Assembly (NCBI GenBank): GCA_001798185.1
Contig: MGRM01000009.1
Location: forward strand, 21,745-85,744
Length of the DNA stretch: 64,000 nt
Direction: 5' to 3'
From: Deltaproteobacteria bacterium RIFCSPHIGHO2_02_FULL_44_16
Lineage (GTDB): Bacteria; UBA10199; 2-02-FULL-44-16
Part shown: positions 36,280 to 45,757 of the stretch, in pieces
Layout of the letters: the number at the start of each line of letters is the position of its first letter
How positions within the stretch are numbered: the first letter of the stretch is position 1
Translations under genes and position numbers: made by a program
Notes under the pieces: model-generated
What the model saw: only the letters and a program-made list of their open reading frames with translations
Told to the model about the DNA's origin: nothing
The model's database searches: none

Positions 36280-39200
36280 AGCGTTCTCGACAACGTCAAA
36301 TAGCACGTACGCTTGTCTTCCTTATGACAGGCATCCTCTTTTTCTTTGGTGGCTCCGTATGGCTCATCAATCGACCGGCAACACTTCGTTATCTCCTCTC
36401 CTTTTTGAACAGTAAAAGTCCGTGGAACATCGAAGCCACACACATGGTATGGACGCCTTGGAGAAATCATCTTTCTGTAAAAGAAATAGCGCTTTCTCAT
36501 CCTCACAAGGGACAACAATTACGAATTGAAAAAATAGATCTCAGTTATCGTTTTTTACCTCTCCTGCGTGGAAAACTTTCTATTGATGAAAGCGTCATTC
36601 AAGGAGTGACGCTTGAGCTTCCACCCCAAGAAAAAAAGGAAAAAAAGAAAACAAAACTCGAATTAAAAAAATTATTTCTCCTTCAAAATATCGCTCTGAA
36701 CAACACTCGCATTCTCAATATCGACATTCACTTTGGGAAAAAATCACGTTTCACGACCCAAGAAATGCGGATTGCTTTTGATCGAACTTTTCTTGGAAAG
36801 AACTGGCTTCGCATCGGTTTTGACGAGCTTCATCTTTTTTCTGCAGAACACGAAATTCTTACTTCAGAACGCCTCACTCTCAAAGCAGAAACAGAACTGG
36901 AACGGTGGGAGCCAACATTTCCTTACGTCAACGATCTCACCGGCGAAGTGGAAGGACTCAATCTTCTTCTTGAAGGAACTGACATTCAAAAAACCTCAGC
37001 CCAATTAAAATACTCGGACCAGATATTGACCCTCTCATCGCTCTCTTTAGAAATTTCAGAAAATATTCTTTCTGGAAGTTGCAAAGCAAATTTTACGGAC
37101 GAAACATTTGGAGGCGAACTTACGATCCCCAAAGCTGTGCATATTCCTCACCTTGTCAAACCGTTAGAGGTCATGGACACAGAAGGACTTCTTTCCGGAA
37201 AAATTTCTTTTGAAGGAAGAGGATTCTCCCCTCTTCAAAGTACCGGAAAAGCCGTTGTTGACATCACACATCGATTTTCTCGTGCTGCTGATCGAGAAAA
37301 TCGTGTCACCACTTCTGTCAGCTGGGAGAAAGGCCTTGTCTCTTTTCGTGAAGGATTGATTCGAGCCGGAGAATCAGAAACGTCTTTTCATGGTTCTCTT
37401 GATATTTCTCATCAACAGATTGTTTTTGAAGGAAATGGAAAAAAATTTCCTCTCGAATATTTTTTTGAACAATTTCGAGATCCACATCTCAAACTTCTTT
37501 TCGGAACTGCCGATTTTGCAGGAACGTTTCAAGGCTGGGGGAAAAAATTTCAGGCACATGTCGAAGGAAAAGTTCATGATGGTGGATGGAAACCGATTGC
37601 CGCAGAAGAATTACATGTTCTTTTTGAAGCAAGCTACGATAAACTTTCGGTTCAAGGGACCATTGTTCAAAACGGCAAACAGACAGGTGATGCAATTTTC
37701 GCTCTTCTCTATGGTCCAAAAAAAGAAAACCAACCACGTCCAAAAAAAATCTCCTTGCAAGCTCATATTGAGAACTATGATCTTGGCGCTTCACTCGGAA
37801 CTCCCTTTGCATTGACCGGGGAAGCAACGGGAGACATCGAGCTTTCAGGACCTGTCACGCAGTTCAGCGGAAAAGCTGCTGTAAAAGCAACTGCGGGGAC
37901 ATGGTATAAAATTCCTTATGATGTGATTTCCAACACGTTCACGCTTACAAATAAACAAATTGTTTTTTCCAACATGGCGCTCAAAGCGGCACGACTTCAA
38001 GAACGTCAGTTTTCAGCTCAGCTGGTGTTGGATTTTCAGAAAGAATCTTTTCGTCTGCATGGCACTCCGATTCCAGAACTCACCCTTGATCTCTCACGAG
38101 AGAACGCATCCGGCATCTGGACCTTCCGCCAGGTTTCGTATGCATCGCTTTTGCAGAAAGATGAAAAAGTTTCTGCGCATGGAACCATCCAGAAAGATGG
38201 GACTCTCAATCTTTCTCTTACAGGTCTTGTCAACCTCACTCTCCTCAATCCCATTTCTCATCTGGTTCGTGAAGCAGAAGGAAAAGCAACCGTTGATCTG
38301 AAACTTCGAGGTTTGGCATCAGATCCACTTCTTTTTGGAAATATTCAATTCCATCAAGCTCTTTTTTCACCTCGCTTCACACGACTGCGCATGGAAAATA
38401 TTACCGGCAGTCTTCACTTTGAAGGAAAATCGATTCAGATGAAAGATATCCATGCCACCGTTGAAGATGGACATTTTTCACTCAAGGGGAATGCAATGCA
38501 TCACAACGCAACCTTAGAAAGCGCCAATCTTTCATTTTCTTGTGAATCATTAACGTTTCGTCCTCAAGGTTTAGATTTGCGTTTAACCCTTGATGCAGAC
38601 GTGACGCTTCAAGGACGTTTCCCTTCTCCTTTTCTCAAAGGAAATGTCACCGTGATTGATGGTCGATATAGTAAAAATTTTCGTCTGATCGATTCGATTC
38701 AAGGGAGAGAGGAAGATGAAAGCGCCGAAGAAGAAACAATGTCGACGTTGAATCCAACGCTTGCTCTTCGCGTTCGCAATTCAGGTGAATTTCTCATTCG
38801 CAACAATATCGGAGATATCGATCTTCGATTTGATCTGGCAGTGACCGGCACGAGAAAAAAACCGACCGTCAATGGTGTGGTCGATGTCGCCGGCACGATA
38901 CATTATTTAGGTTTGAAGTTCGACATTACGCGAGGTTTTCTGGAGTTCCGTGAACCGTATGCCACTCCTTATCTCGAAGTAACAGCAGAGCGCGAAATCG
39001 GCGCTTCCAATGTAACCCTTTTCTTACGTGGAGAAACCGAAAATCTTTCCTTGGATCTCTCAGGAACATCACCAGAAGGCCCTCTCAATAAAAAAGATGT
39101 TCTTTCACTTATCGCTTTTGGTTTTACGGAAGAAGACCGACGATCCCAACGAAATGATATTTCACAAGAAAGACTTGCATCCAAAGTCCTCTCTTCTCAA

Positions 39201-39494
39201 GTATCGAGTGTCCTTCAACGGCCCATTTCGGAATTTACCTCGCTTGATGTCTTTCGACTTGAAGCGGCTGATCCAGCTTCATCAACAGGATCGCGCGCGA
39301 TTTCTCGTGTTTATATTGGGAAACAGGTCAATGACCGATTAAAAATGGATTTTTCTACCGATATTAACAGTGAAAACGCTACTCAGACTGTCAAAGCAGA
39401 ATATTCGATCATTGATAATATTTTGCTTACAGGAAGCAGAAGCAGTAACAATGAATTTGGAGCGCGAATCACTCTTCGCTTTCGTTCACGATGA
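36276..39494 (+). CDS. tamB: TamB/AsmA-type envelope protein
   Basis: 1072 residues. One N-terminal membrane anchor (TLVFLMTGILFFFGGSVWL), then a long repetitive beta-rich body, as expected for the periplasm-spanning groove of TamB. The C-terminal ~300 residues match the DUF490/TamB region: GNVTVIDGRYSKNF, TLALRVRNSGEFLIRNN, VDVAGTIHYLGLKFDITRG, LEFREPYATPYLEVTAE, LSLIAFGFTEEDRR. TamB works with an Omp85 partner and in phospholipid transport to the outer membrane. Translationally coupled to mpl before and the Omp85 gene after (ATGA at both ends). Confidence 0.9.
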   Translation: MKRSRQRQIARTLVFLMTGILFFFGGSVWLINRPATLRYLLSFLNSKSPWNIEATHMVWTPWRNHLSVKEIALSHPHKGQQLRIEKIDLSYRFLPLLRGKLSIDESVIQGVTLELPPQEKKEKKKTKLELKKLFLLQNIALNNTRILNIDIHFGKKSRFTTQEMRIAFDRTFLGKNWLRIGFDELHLFSAEHEILTSERLTLKAETELERWEPTFPYVNDLTGEVEGLNLLLEGTDIQKTSAQLKYSDQILTLSSLSLEISENILSGSCKANFTDETFGGELTIPKAVHIPHLVKPLEVMDTEGLLSGKISFEGRGFSPLQSTGKAVVDITHRFSRAADRENRVTTSVSWEKGLVSFREGLIRAGESETSFHGSLDISHQQIVFEGNGKKFPLEYFFEQFRDPHLKLLFGTADFAGTFQGWGKKFQAHVEGKVHDGGWKPIAAEELHVLFEASYDKLSVQGTIVQNGKQTGDAIFALLYGPKKENQPRPKKISLQAHIENYDLGASLGTPFALTGEATGDIELSGPVTQFSGKAAVKATAGTWYKIPYDVISNTFTLTNKQIVFSNMALKAARLQERQFSAQLVLDFQKESFRLHGTPIPELTLDLSRENASGIWTFRQVSYASLLQKDEKVSAHGTIQKDGTLNLSLTGLVNLTLLNPISHLVREAEGKATVDLKLRGLASDPLLFGNIQFHQALFSPRFTRLRMENITGSLHFEGKSIQMKDIHATVEDGHFSLKGNAMHHNATLESANLSFSCESLTFRPQGLDLRLTLDADVTLQGRFPSPFLKGNVTVIDGRYSKNFRLIDSIQGREEDESAEEETMSTLNPTLALRVRNSGEFLIRNNIGDIDLRFDLAVTGTRKKPTVNGVVDVAGTIHYLGLKFDITRGFLEFREPYATPYLEVTAEREIGASNVTLFLRGETENLSLDLSGTSPEGPLNKKDVLSLIAFGFTEEDRRSQRNDISQERLASKVLSSQVSSVLQRPISEFTSLDVFRLEAADPASSTGSRAISRVYIGKQVNDRLKMDFSTDINSENATQTVKAEYSIIDNILLTGSRSSNNEFGARITLRFRSR

Positions 39495-42190
39495 AACAAA
39501 AAATATTTATTTTTCTTTTGGTGCTCATGAGTTTTCTTTCATCAGCGCATGCCGCTTCAGAGAAGATCGCTCAAATACGCATTTCTGGCCTTTCGCGCAT
39601 TGGTGAAGATACCGTTCGTCATGTACTCCCCTTTCAAGAAGGCGATCCTTTTCGTGTCCAAAAAGTAGATGAGGCGATTACCGCGCTACGACGATGGGGA
39701 GCATTTGATGCCATTCAAGTCGATATCGATTCGACACCTGAAGGAAAACTCCTTCACTTTCGACTCGATGAAGCAACGGTGATTCTTCTCATCGAAATAC
39801 AGGGAAATTATCCCTTTGTCGAAAATCGAATTCGAAAATACTTTACCTTGAAAGCTGGAGACATTTACACCCCTCAATCTGTCAAGGCACAAGTCGATCG
39901 CATCAAAACATTTTATGAACAACAAGGATATATCAATACCGAAGTCGAAATTCTTGAAACTGCAGAGCCCACTGAAAATGGTGTAACCATTACCTTTGCC
40001 ATTCATCGAGGAGAACAACTTCGTTATCGAAATATTATTGTTAACGGGAATAAAGCTTATCCTCTCGGACGATTTGTTTCTGCTCTGAATCCCTGGAAAT
40101 CATATTCAGAAAAAAGGCTCAAAGCTTCTTTACGCAAGCTCACCGATTTCTACCACGAACATGGATATCCCCGTGCAAGGATCGAAGTTCGAGAAAAGGA
40201 AATTGACTATCATCTCTCTCGAGTCGATCTGCAACTTGAGGTGTATGAAGGACCTCATGTCAAAGTAGAGTTTCAGGGAAATCGTCATGCAAGCGACCGT
40301 ACGCTGAAAAAAACAATGACCATCTCTCGAGAAGGGAGTTTTGATCAATATGAAATAGACGCAAGTATTGCAGCTCTTAAAAAACTTTTTGCAGAAAGAG
40401 GTTATCCGGACGCTCATATCGAGGCACAACGCGTTGATCTTTCCGAAGAAAAAAAAATAATTTCCTTTGTGATGGAAGAGGGCGAACCTCAATTCATCAA
40501 ACAGATCAGATTTCCGGGACGTAAAAAAGTTGCACAGCGCAAGTTGAAAAAGGTGATGGCCAATCAAGAAAGGTCACTTCACACACGTGGTCCGTATAAA
40601 CCGCATCTCCAAACACGAGATAGTGCAGCATTAAAAAAAGTATTAGAATCCGAAGGTTTTTTGGATGGCGCTGTCGAAGCGTGGAAAGTGAAAAAAGGAG
40701 AAGACCTCGGATCTCTCACCGTGCAGATTCCACTGAGCGAAGGAGAACAGACGATCGTCGAAGAGGTTCTTTTCCAGGGAAATCATGCTGCATCCACAAA
40801 AGATCTCCTCGACGTGCTCAAAGTTATTCCGGGAAAAACTTTTGATCCCCATTTCATCGAAGAAGAGCGCAAGCAACTTCTCGTTTTTTACAGTGACCAT
40901 GGATATCCGTACGCTCAAGCCAAAGCTTCCATCGCTTCTGGAAACGTTCCTTATACTACGATCATCTCCTATGAAATCGAGGAGGGTCCGGAAGTTCGTA
41001 TTGGTGAAGTTCTGATTGTGGGGGATGTGCTCACAAGCCAAAAGGCGATCAAAAAAGCAATGGGCATTGGTCATGGCGATCTTTTCAGCACGCAAAAAAT
41101 TGTTGAAGCGCAACTCAATATCAGAAGACTTGGCCCTTTTTCCTCCGTGAGTGTTGAAACAATCGGCATCCAAGAAAAGGAAGAAAAAATTCATCTTCTC
41201 GTCAAAGTGGAAGAACAGCGTCCTTTCCTTGTTGATATCGAGTTTGGATACAGTACGGACAAACAATATGTAGGGAATTTGAAGTTCACAAACCTGAATG
41301 CTTTTGGTTGGGCAAAACGGAACACTCTCAAACTTATCGGAGGTCGTGAAATCTCTGGCGTTGAACTCGGTTGGGTTGATCCAAGACTTTTCGGTTCCCA
41401 AGTTGAAATGACCATGAATACTTCCATGTTCTATGAAGAAGAACCTGCATTTCGATCTCTAAAACTTGGCGGTGGAGTTGGCTGGTTCAGACGATTTGAC
41501 GACGTTGGACTTCTTTTTCGATTCGATCTCAATCGAAAGTATCTTCTTGAAGGAAATGTTGACGCAGCTGACGCGCAATCTATCCGCAATAGCACGATTC
41601 TTGAAACATCGGCTTCCACTAGTTATGATTCACGCGATAGTTTTGCTGATCCACGAAAAGGACTTTTTGCGCTCGCCGCTGTTACTCTGCTCAATGAAAT
41701 CAAGGGAAAAGAATCGAATTTCATGAAACTCTCTTTATCGACAGAATATGATTTCTCACCATTTCGAAGCATCACTCTTTCATCCGCAGCGCGCCTCAAT
41801 CGTATTGAACGATTTGGAACAAATGTTTCCATTCCTCTTGATCAACGTTTTTTTCTTGGAGGTGATGACACCCTCCGAGGTTTTAGTGAAGATAGCTTAG
41901 GTCCCCAAGATCTCGGAAAAATTACAGGAGGACGGCTTCGCTGGATTCTCAATGAAGAACTTCGCTTTCGACTTTTTGCCCGATTCAATTTTGCATTCTT
42001 TTATGACGTGGGACAACTGACCGATGATGCTTCAGAACTTTCCATCGGAGGCGCACGACAGAGCGCTGGCTTTGGATTTCGCTATGTCACACCAGTGGGG
42101 CCTATCAGAGCAGACTATGGTTTTAAATTGGACCGACGAACAGGAGAAGACGTAAGTCGATTTCATCTCACTTTTGGATACGTTTTTTAG
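39491..42190 (+). CDS. Omp85-family outer-membrane assembly protein (BamA/TamA type), seven POTRA domains
   Basis: 899 residues with a signal peptide ending AHA-A. My reading gives seven POTRA repeats at ~27-95, 96-174, 176-254, 256-333, 334-418, 419-499 and 500-576, each with the beta-alpha-alpha-beta-beta pattern and G-N/D turn (e.g. EFQGNRHASDRTL, LFQGNHAASTKDL). The 16-strand barrel covers ~577-899, with the loop-6 motif GGDDTLRGFSEDS (V/LRGF) and a terminal Phe (FGYVF). Typical BamA has five and TamA three. The operon with tamB suggests the TamA role; the POTRA number resembles deltaproteobacterial BamA paralogues. It overlaps the convergent CDP-alcohol gene by 23 bases. Confidence 0.92.
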   Translation: MKQKIFIFLLVLMSFLSSAHAASEKIAQIRISGLSRIGEDTVRHVLPFQEGDPFRVQKVDEAITALRRWGAFDAIQVDIDSTPEGKLLHFRLDEATVILLIEIQGNYPFVENRIRKYFTLKAGDIYTPQSVKAQVDRIKTFYEQQGYINTEVEILETAEPTENGVTITFAIHRGEQLRYRNIIVNGNKAYPLGRFVSALNPWKSYSEKRLKASLRKLTDFYHEHGYPRARIEVREKEIDYHLSRVDLQLEVYEGPHVKVEFQGNRHASDRTLKKTMTISREGSFDQYEIDASIAALKKLFAERGYPDAHIEAQRVDLSEEKKIISFVMEEGEPQFIKQIRFPGRKKVAQRKLKKVMANQERSLHTRGPYKPHLQTRDSAALKKVLESEGFLDGAVEAWKVKKGEDLGSLTVQIPLSEGEQTIVEEVLFQGNHAASTKDLLDVLKVIPGKTFDPHFIEEERKQLLVFYSDHGYPYAQAKASIASGNVPYTTIISYEIEEGPEVRIGEVLIVGDVLTSQKAIKKAMGIGHGDLFSTQKIVEAQLNIRRLGPFSSVSVETIGIQEKEEKIHLLVKVEEQRPFLVDIEFGYSTDKQYVGNLKFTNLNAFGWAKRNTLKLIGGREISGVELGWVDPRLFGSQVEMTMNTSMFYEEEPAFRSLKLGGGVGWFRRFDDVGLLFRFDLNRKYLLEGNVDAADAQSIRNSTILETSASTSYDSRDSFADPRKGLFALAAVTLLNEIKGKESNFMKLSLSTEYDFSPFRSITLSSAARLNRIERFGTNVSIPLDQRFFLGGDDTLRGFSEDSLGPQDLGKITGGRLRWILNEELRFRLFARFNFAFFYDVGQLTDDASELSIGGARQSAGFGFRYVTPVGPIRADYGFKLDRRTGEDVSRFHLTFGYVF

Positions 42191-43070
42191 CTTCAAGTTT
42201 TTCCAAAAATTCTTTTCGTGTCTGTTCCCACAACTGTGTTCTTCCTTCATGTGTTGTGAACTTACTCATGATCTGGGGAATCGATTCATTCTCCAGATGC
42301 ATTTTGGAATCAAGCACGTTCATGATGTAAATCATACGATACACTGTCGTGGCATTTGTCATCATGCCCACAAACACAATGGCTGCCATGACGAGGAAAG
42401 GAGGTGGAGTCGCAAAAAAAGGAAGAAGCAGAAGAGTCGCCGCAGGTTGAAGAATCGAACTCACTCCAATGTAGACAATCCGTTCAGGACGTTGCATCGA
42501 TCCACTCTTGCACGGAACACCAACGCTATCTCCTTTGGCCCGTGTATAACTCACAAGCATTGAACCAAGGAGTCCCGCAAGGACAAAGAAAAAAATCCAA
42601 CTTTCGCGAAAATAATACGCAAGGCCAATAAAACAAATCCCTTCACTGATGCGATCCATGACAGAGTCAAAAAATTCTCCTGATTTCGTCTCTTTCCCTG
42701 TAACACGTGCAACGCGTCCATCAAAAAGATCAAAGGTCGCTCCCACAACCATCATCCACCCCGCATACCCAAAATGTCCGAGCGCAAAAAGAATGGCGGT
42801 CAAAGGCGAAAAAAGAAAACCGATCATCGTAATGATATTTGGTGTCATGCGAGCCTTGGCCATCGCTAACGCAACAGGATCAGTCCACCAGACCCACCAC
42901 TCTTTAAAAAAACGATTGAGAAACTTTGAGGTATGCCGATGTGCTGCATCGTGCGCTTTATGACGATCCCCTTTTCCGGTCAGCGCAAAATAAGCCACGG
43001 ATGTCAGAACAAAAGCATTGATCAAAAGAATAGGACCAAATGAAATCCACAAAGGACTTAATAATATCAT
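42168..43070 (-). CDS. CDP-alcohol phosphatidyltransferase
   Basis: 300-residue membrane protein with the family motif DG-x2-AR-x8-G-x3-D-x3-D seen as DGRVARVTGK ... GEFFDSVMDRISEG. These enzymes swap CMP from CDP-diacylglycerol (or another CDP-alcohol) for an alcohol such as glycerol-3-phosphate, serine or inositol phosphate; the acceptor cannot be read. N-terminal and C-terminal extensions flank the core of about six helices. The ATG at 43070 has GAGAGGTG upstream; a GTG two codons earlier is the alternative. Confidence 0.88.
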   Translation of the reverse strand: MILLSPLWISFGPILLINAFVLTSVAYFALTGKGDRHKAHDAAHRHTSKFLNRFFKEWWVWWTDPVALAMAKARMTPNIITMIGFLFSPLTAILFALGHFGYAGWMMVVGATFDLFDGRVARVTGKETKSGEFFDSVMDRISEGICFIGLAYYFRESWIFFFVLAGLLGSMLVSYTRAKGDSVGVPCKSGSMQRPERIVYIGVSSILQPAATLLLLPFFATPPPFLVMAAIVFVGMMTNATTVYRMIYIMNVLDSKMHLENESIPQIMSKFTTHEGRTQLWEQTRKEFLEKLEAKKRIQK

Positions 43071-43120
43071 GTTCACCTCTCTGTGTTGCTTACAACATTT
43101 CTTGATCTCGGTTCAACTTG

Positions 43121-43151
43121 AAAAAAAACCCCCCACGACGTGTGGGGGGTT
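43121..43151 (-). terminator. Rho-independent terminator of the porin gene
   Basis: 10-bp stem AACCCCCCAC / GTGGGGGGTT with a 5-base loop, followed on the minus strand by a run of eight T. Confidence 0.9.
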
Positions 43152-43176
43152 GAGAGCATACATCTTTCACTCTTCC

Positions 43177-44388
43177 TTAGAAATCGTAAGCAAGGGCGAG
43201 TGCACCACCGATGTCATATGACTTTGCATTGCCAGCACCAGCCGTCTTGTTTTTCACCCAGTCGAAACGGCCTTCGAGAACCACTCGAGCACCGTCAGCA
43301 ACTGCATAACCACCACCAAGTGAAAGTTCAGCACTGGTTCCTTCAAAGCCAGTAAGGACTGGAACACCGCCGCCAGCGATATCACGTTGTTCTGTGTAGG
43401 CACCGCTGAACGTTCCATCCCATACATCATTGAACATATAATGAAGGTTCAAGAGACCTGCGAACACTTCTTGATGTGGGATAGCAGCAGCACCTGTTTT
43501 GGAATCACGACGGAAAAGTCCTTCGCCACCAAAAGCAAACGACTCTGTGATCCACCAATTCCAGTCAACATCGCCAGCATAGGTCCAACGGGACAATTTC
43601 TTCTGTCCGTTTTCTGGACCACCGAAGGCGCTGAAACCAAAGGTCGATTCATGACCTTCTTCACCCCAGTTGTATCCGAGACGGAATCCACCTGAAGGAA
43701 TATCCACCACAGCTTTCTGCGTATCAGCAACAAGTGAGTTACTGATGTAGAAATGGAAGTCTACTGCATCGGTGAATGCATAGTAGAGTTTTCCACCTGT
43801 GATGCTCACAGGACGAAGACCTGCGCGAAGCAACTGAGTATTTGATAAGAGATGATTATCGACCACATCGCGCGCTTCAAACCCATGAGGTGCATCCATA
43901 CGACCGATGGCAACTTCGATACCATTACCGGCCGGAATGTTGAATGTTCCATAGGCTTGTTCAAGACCAAGAACGCCCTGACCAGCTGCTTGTGGAGCTG
44001 CTGCTGAACCAGTACCACTCCCTGAAACTGGACGTGTAAAATCGAGATCAGCACGAAAACGAATGTTTTCACCGAACGATTTCATCAAATCCAATTCGAC
44101 TGAATCCACAAAGAACGTGAAACGATCATTTTTACCACCAGGGACTGCGCCAGCAGCGCCGGCACCATTGTATTTTCCAAGGACGCCGTAGGTGGAGCCA
44201 GCATCTCCGTTTGCTGAAATAGCTGCAGCTGGGTGTGCATTGGTCATTTGATGCTGCCAACCAAATCCGCTCACAACATTTCCGGAAGCTTCAAAACCAC
44301 CGGCAACGTATTTTTCTTCGGCTTGGGCTGAATATTGAATCCCAAATACTGCAACCACAAGCGCGAGGATGAAGTGTAATTTTTTCAT
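43177..44388 (-). CDS. Outer-membrane porin-like beta-barrel
   Basis: 403 residues. Signal peptide MKKLHFILALVVAVFG... cut after AQA. The mature part is made of alternating amphipathic strands (IRFRADLDFTRP, VDFHFYISNSL, WTYAGDVDWNWWITESFAFG) and ends ALALAYDF with a terminal Phe, the outer-membrane barrel signal. GRMDAPHGFEARD and the overall length resemble the putative beta-barrel porin-2 (OmpL-like) family. Expected to form a diffusion channel; the solute is unknown. GGAGAGG precedes the ATG, a strong promoter and ~180-base leader lie upstream and a strong terminator downstream, so it is probably an abundant single-gene transcript. Confidence 0.85.
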   Translation of the reverse strand: MKKLHFILALVVAVFGIQYSAQAEEKYVAGGFEASGNVVSGFGWQHQMTNAHPAAAISANGDAGSTYGVLGKYNGAGAAGAVPGGKNDRFTFFVDSVELDLMKSFGENIRFRADLDFTRPVSGSGTGSAAAPQAAGQGVLGLEQAYGTFNIPAGNGIEVAIGRMDAPHGFEARDVVDNHLLSNTQLLRAGLRPVSITGGKLYYAFTDAVDFHFYISNSLVADTQKAVVDIPSGGFRLGYNWGEEGHESTFGFSAFGGPENGQKKLSRWTYAGDVDWNWWITESFAFGGEGLFRRDSKTGAAAIPHQEVFAGLLNLHYMFNDVWDGTFSGAYTEQRDIAGGGVPVLTGFEGTSAELSLGGGYAVADGARVVLEGRFDWVKNKTAGAGNAKSYDIGGALALAYDF

Positions 44389-44731
44389 TATATTCCTCTC
44401 CTTTTTCTCGAAATAAAAAAGCAGAACGATTTCTGCTCTTACACGTGCTGAGATGTCGGATAAGTGACTTCTTCCACCGGAAGGTCATCTTTTGGAGAGT
44501 TGCACCCCCTTTCCTGACCAGATTTCCGTTTGGGTTCTAAAAGTAAGATGATAAAGAACGAAAAACTTGCGTGTTTTTATACTCGTGTTTTTTTCTCTGT
44601 CAACTCTTCGTAACAACTTACTGATTTTGCATCACTTTCCTTTTTTAACGTGCACACACATTAAAGTTTTTCTTTTCATTTCACAAGAATCTTCTTGAAT
44701 GTTACATGGAAGTTGATAACGCTTTGAATAA
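44389..44731. other. 343-base divergent intergenic region (porin leader / response-regulator upstream)
   Basis: Holds the porin promoter (44576-44603) and its leader. The leader contains a hairpin AGCAGAA-CGA-TTCTGCT near 44420-44440 close to the porin ribosome site. No gene is visible; no convincing promoter for the response regulator was found. Confidence 0.6.
44576..44603 (-). promoter_or_regulatory. Sigma-70 promoter of the porin gene
   Basis: On the minus strand: -35 TTGACA (perfect), 16-base spacer, -10 TATAAA. Transcription would start near 44570, leaving about 180 bases of leader before the ATG at 44388. Confidence 0.7.
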
Positions 44732-45151
44732 ATGGAACAAAATAAAAAAAATGAACTGATTCTTGTGGTCGACGATGAACCCGAGGTTCATACGGTTCTG
44801 GGAAAGATGCTTCAGAAAGAGGGATATCACATCGAACATGCGTATAATGGAGACGAAACTTTTCGTCTGATCGAAGAAAAAAAACCTGATTTAATTATTT
44901 TGGATATTATGATGCCAAAAATTTCGGGGATCGAAGTCTGCAACAAACTTCGTTCGCAGGAGTCAACAAAAAACATTTTAATTCTCATAGTTTCAGCACG
45001 AGATGCTCAAGCAGATCGTTTAGAAGGCTTGACCCATGGCGCTGATGAATATGTCTCCAAACCCTTTCATCTCAAATCTCTCGTCCGAAAAATTGAACAC
45101 ATGATTGAAAAGAGGAAGCGAGAGAAATTTGAGCAAGAGCTGAGGCCATAA
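44732..45151 (+). CDS. Single-domain response regulator (CheY-like)
   Basis: 139 residues, one receiver domain. Acidic pocket DDE (VVDDEPEV), phospho-acceptor Asp in LIILDIMMPKISG, Thr/Ser in IVSARD and Lys in YVSKPF are all present. The tail is a charged helix (IEKRKREKFEQEL), with no DNA-binding or enzyme domain. It relays a phosphate from an unknown histidine kinase to a partner protein. No kinase gene lies nearby. Confidence 0.9.
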   Translation: MEQNKKNELILVVDDEPEVHTVLGKMLQKEGYHIEHAYNGDETFRLIEEKKPDLIILDIMMPKISGIEVCNKLRSQESTKNILILIVSARDAQADRLEGLTHGADEYVSKPFHLKSLVRKIEHMIEKRKREKFEQELRP

Positions 45152-45152
45152 C

Positions 45153-45293
45153 CAAACTGGTGAAGATTTTCTCGCAGGGGGCCTTTGACTGAGGCGCGTC
45201 GATGCAGTTTGATAAATCGCGCCGACGGAAACAGAAGACGCGAGGAGCGTAACCGAAGCGTCTGTACCCCGAGAGAAAATATGAGCCAGTTTG
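45153..45293. repeat. Structured multi-stem palindromic intergenic element
   Basis: Nested inverted repeats: outer CAAACTGG (45153-45160) with CCAGTTTG (45286-45293); ATTTTCTC (45166-45173) with GAGAAAAT (45273-45280); GGGG/CCCC; and two inner hairpins GGCGCG/CGCGCC (45193-45223) and AGACGC/GCGTCT (45236-45263). It lies between the convergent response-regulator and RidA genes. Could be a MITE-like repeat, a terminator-type structure or a folded RNA. Confidence 0.6.
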
Positions 45294-45296
45294 TAT

Positions 45297-45755
45297 TTAT
45301 TTCACTTCAACTGATAATGAAACACAGACTGCAGCACCTCGAGGAAGGCTACTGACCCCAAGAATATTTCGAGAGTGCTCCCCAACCTTTCCAAAAATTT
45401 GTCGAAGAAGATCACTCGCTCCGTCAAAAACTTTTTCGTGATCCTGAAAATCAGCGCCTGAAACAATGAATCCATCCAGATGAAGAAATTGTTTGAGCTT
45501 ATTAAGGGTCCTGAGATGAGCTTGAAGAATGCCGAGACTTGAAAGCAGTGCGGCTCTGGCTCCAAGTCGCGCGGTATCGAGACGAAGGTCAACGCCGACT
45601 CTCCCTTTGGCAATGAGTTTTCCTTCTGCAAAAGGAAATGTTTGAGGGAGAAACAATATTTTCCCTATACGATGAAACGGTACGATTCCGAGAGGAGAAG
45701 AAATGGGTTCTGGAAGATCGATATAGAGCTCTTGAAGTTTGGCATCAAAATCCAT
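45297..45755 (-). CDS. RidA/YjgF family protein
   Basis: 152 residues. RidA pattern: ISSPLGIVPFHRIGKILFLP, GRVGVDLRLDTARLGARAAL, GFIVSGADFQDHEKVFDGASDLL and GEHSRNILGVSSLPRGAAVCVSL (Arg in HSRN is the ligand-binding position of the family). The family deaminates reactive enamine/imine intermediates or has unknown roles; this is nearer the YjgH/long-RidA subgroup. Its start is 3 bases after the methyltransferase stop, forming a two-gene operon. Confidence 0.8.
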   Translation of the reverse strand: MDFDAKLQELYIDLPEPISSPLGIVPFHRIGKILFLPQTFPFAEGKLIAKGRVGVDLRLDTARLGARAALLSSLGILQAHLRTLNKLKQFLHLDGFIVSGADFQDHEKVFDGASDLLRQIFGKVGEHSRNILGVSSLPRGAAVCVSLSVEVK

Positions 45756-45757
45756 GG

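Noticed and set aside
40643..41401. 252-codon open frame on the minus strand inside the Omp85 gene
   Set aside because: It is antisense to a clearly coding frame with POTRA repeats and has no recognisable protein pattern; a shadow of codon bias.
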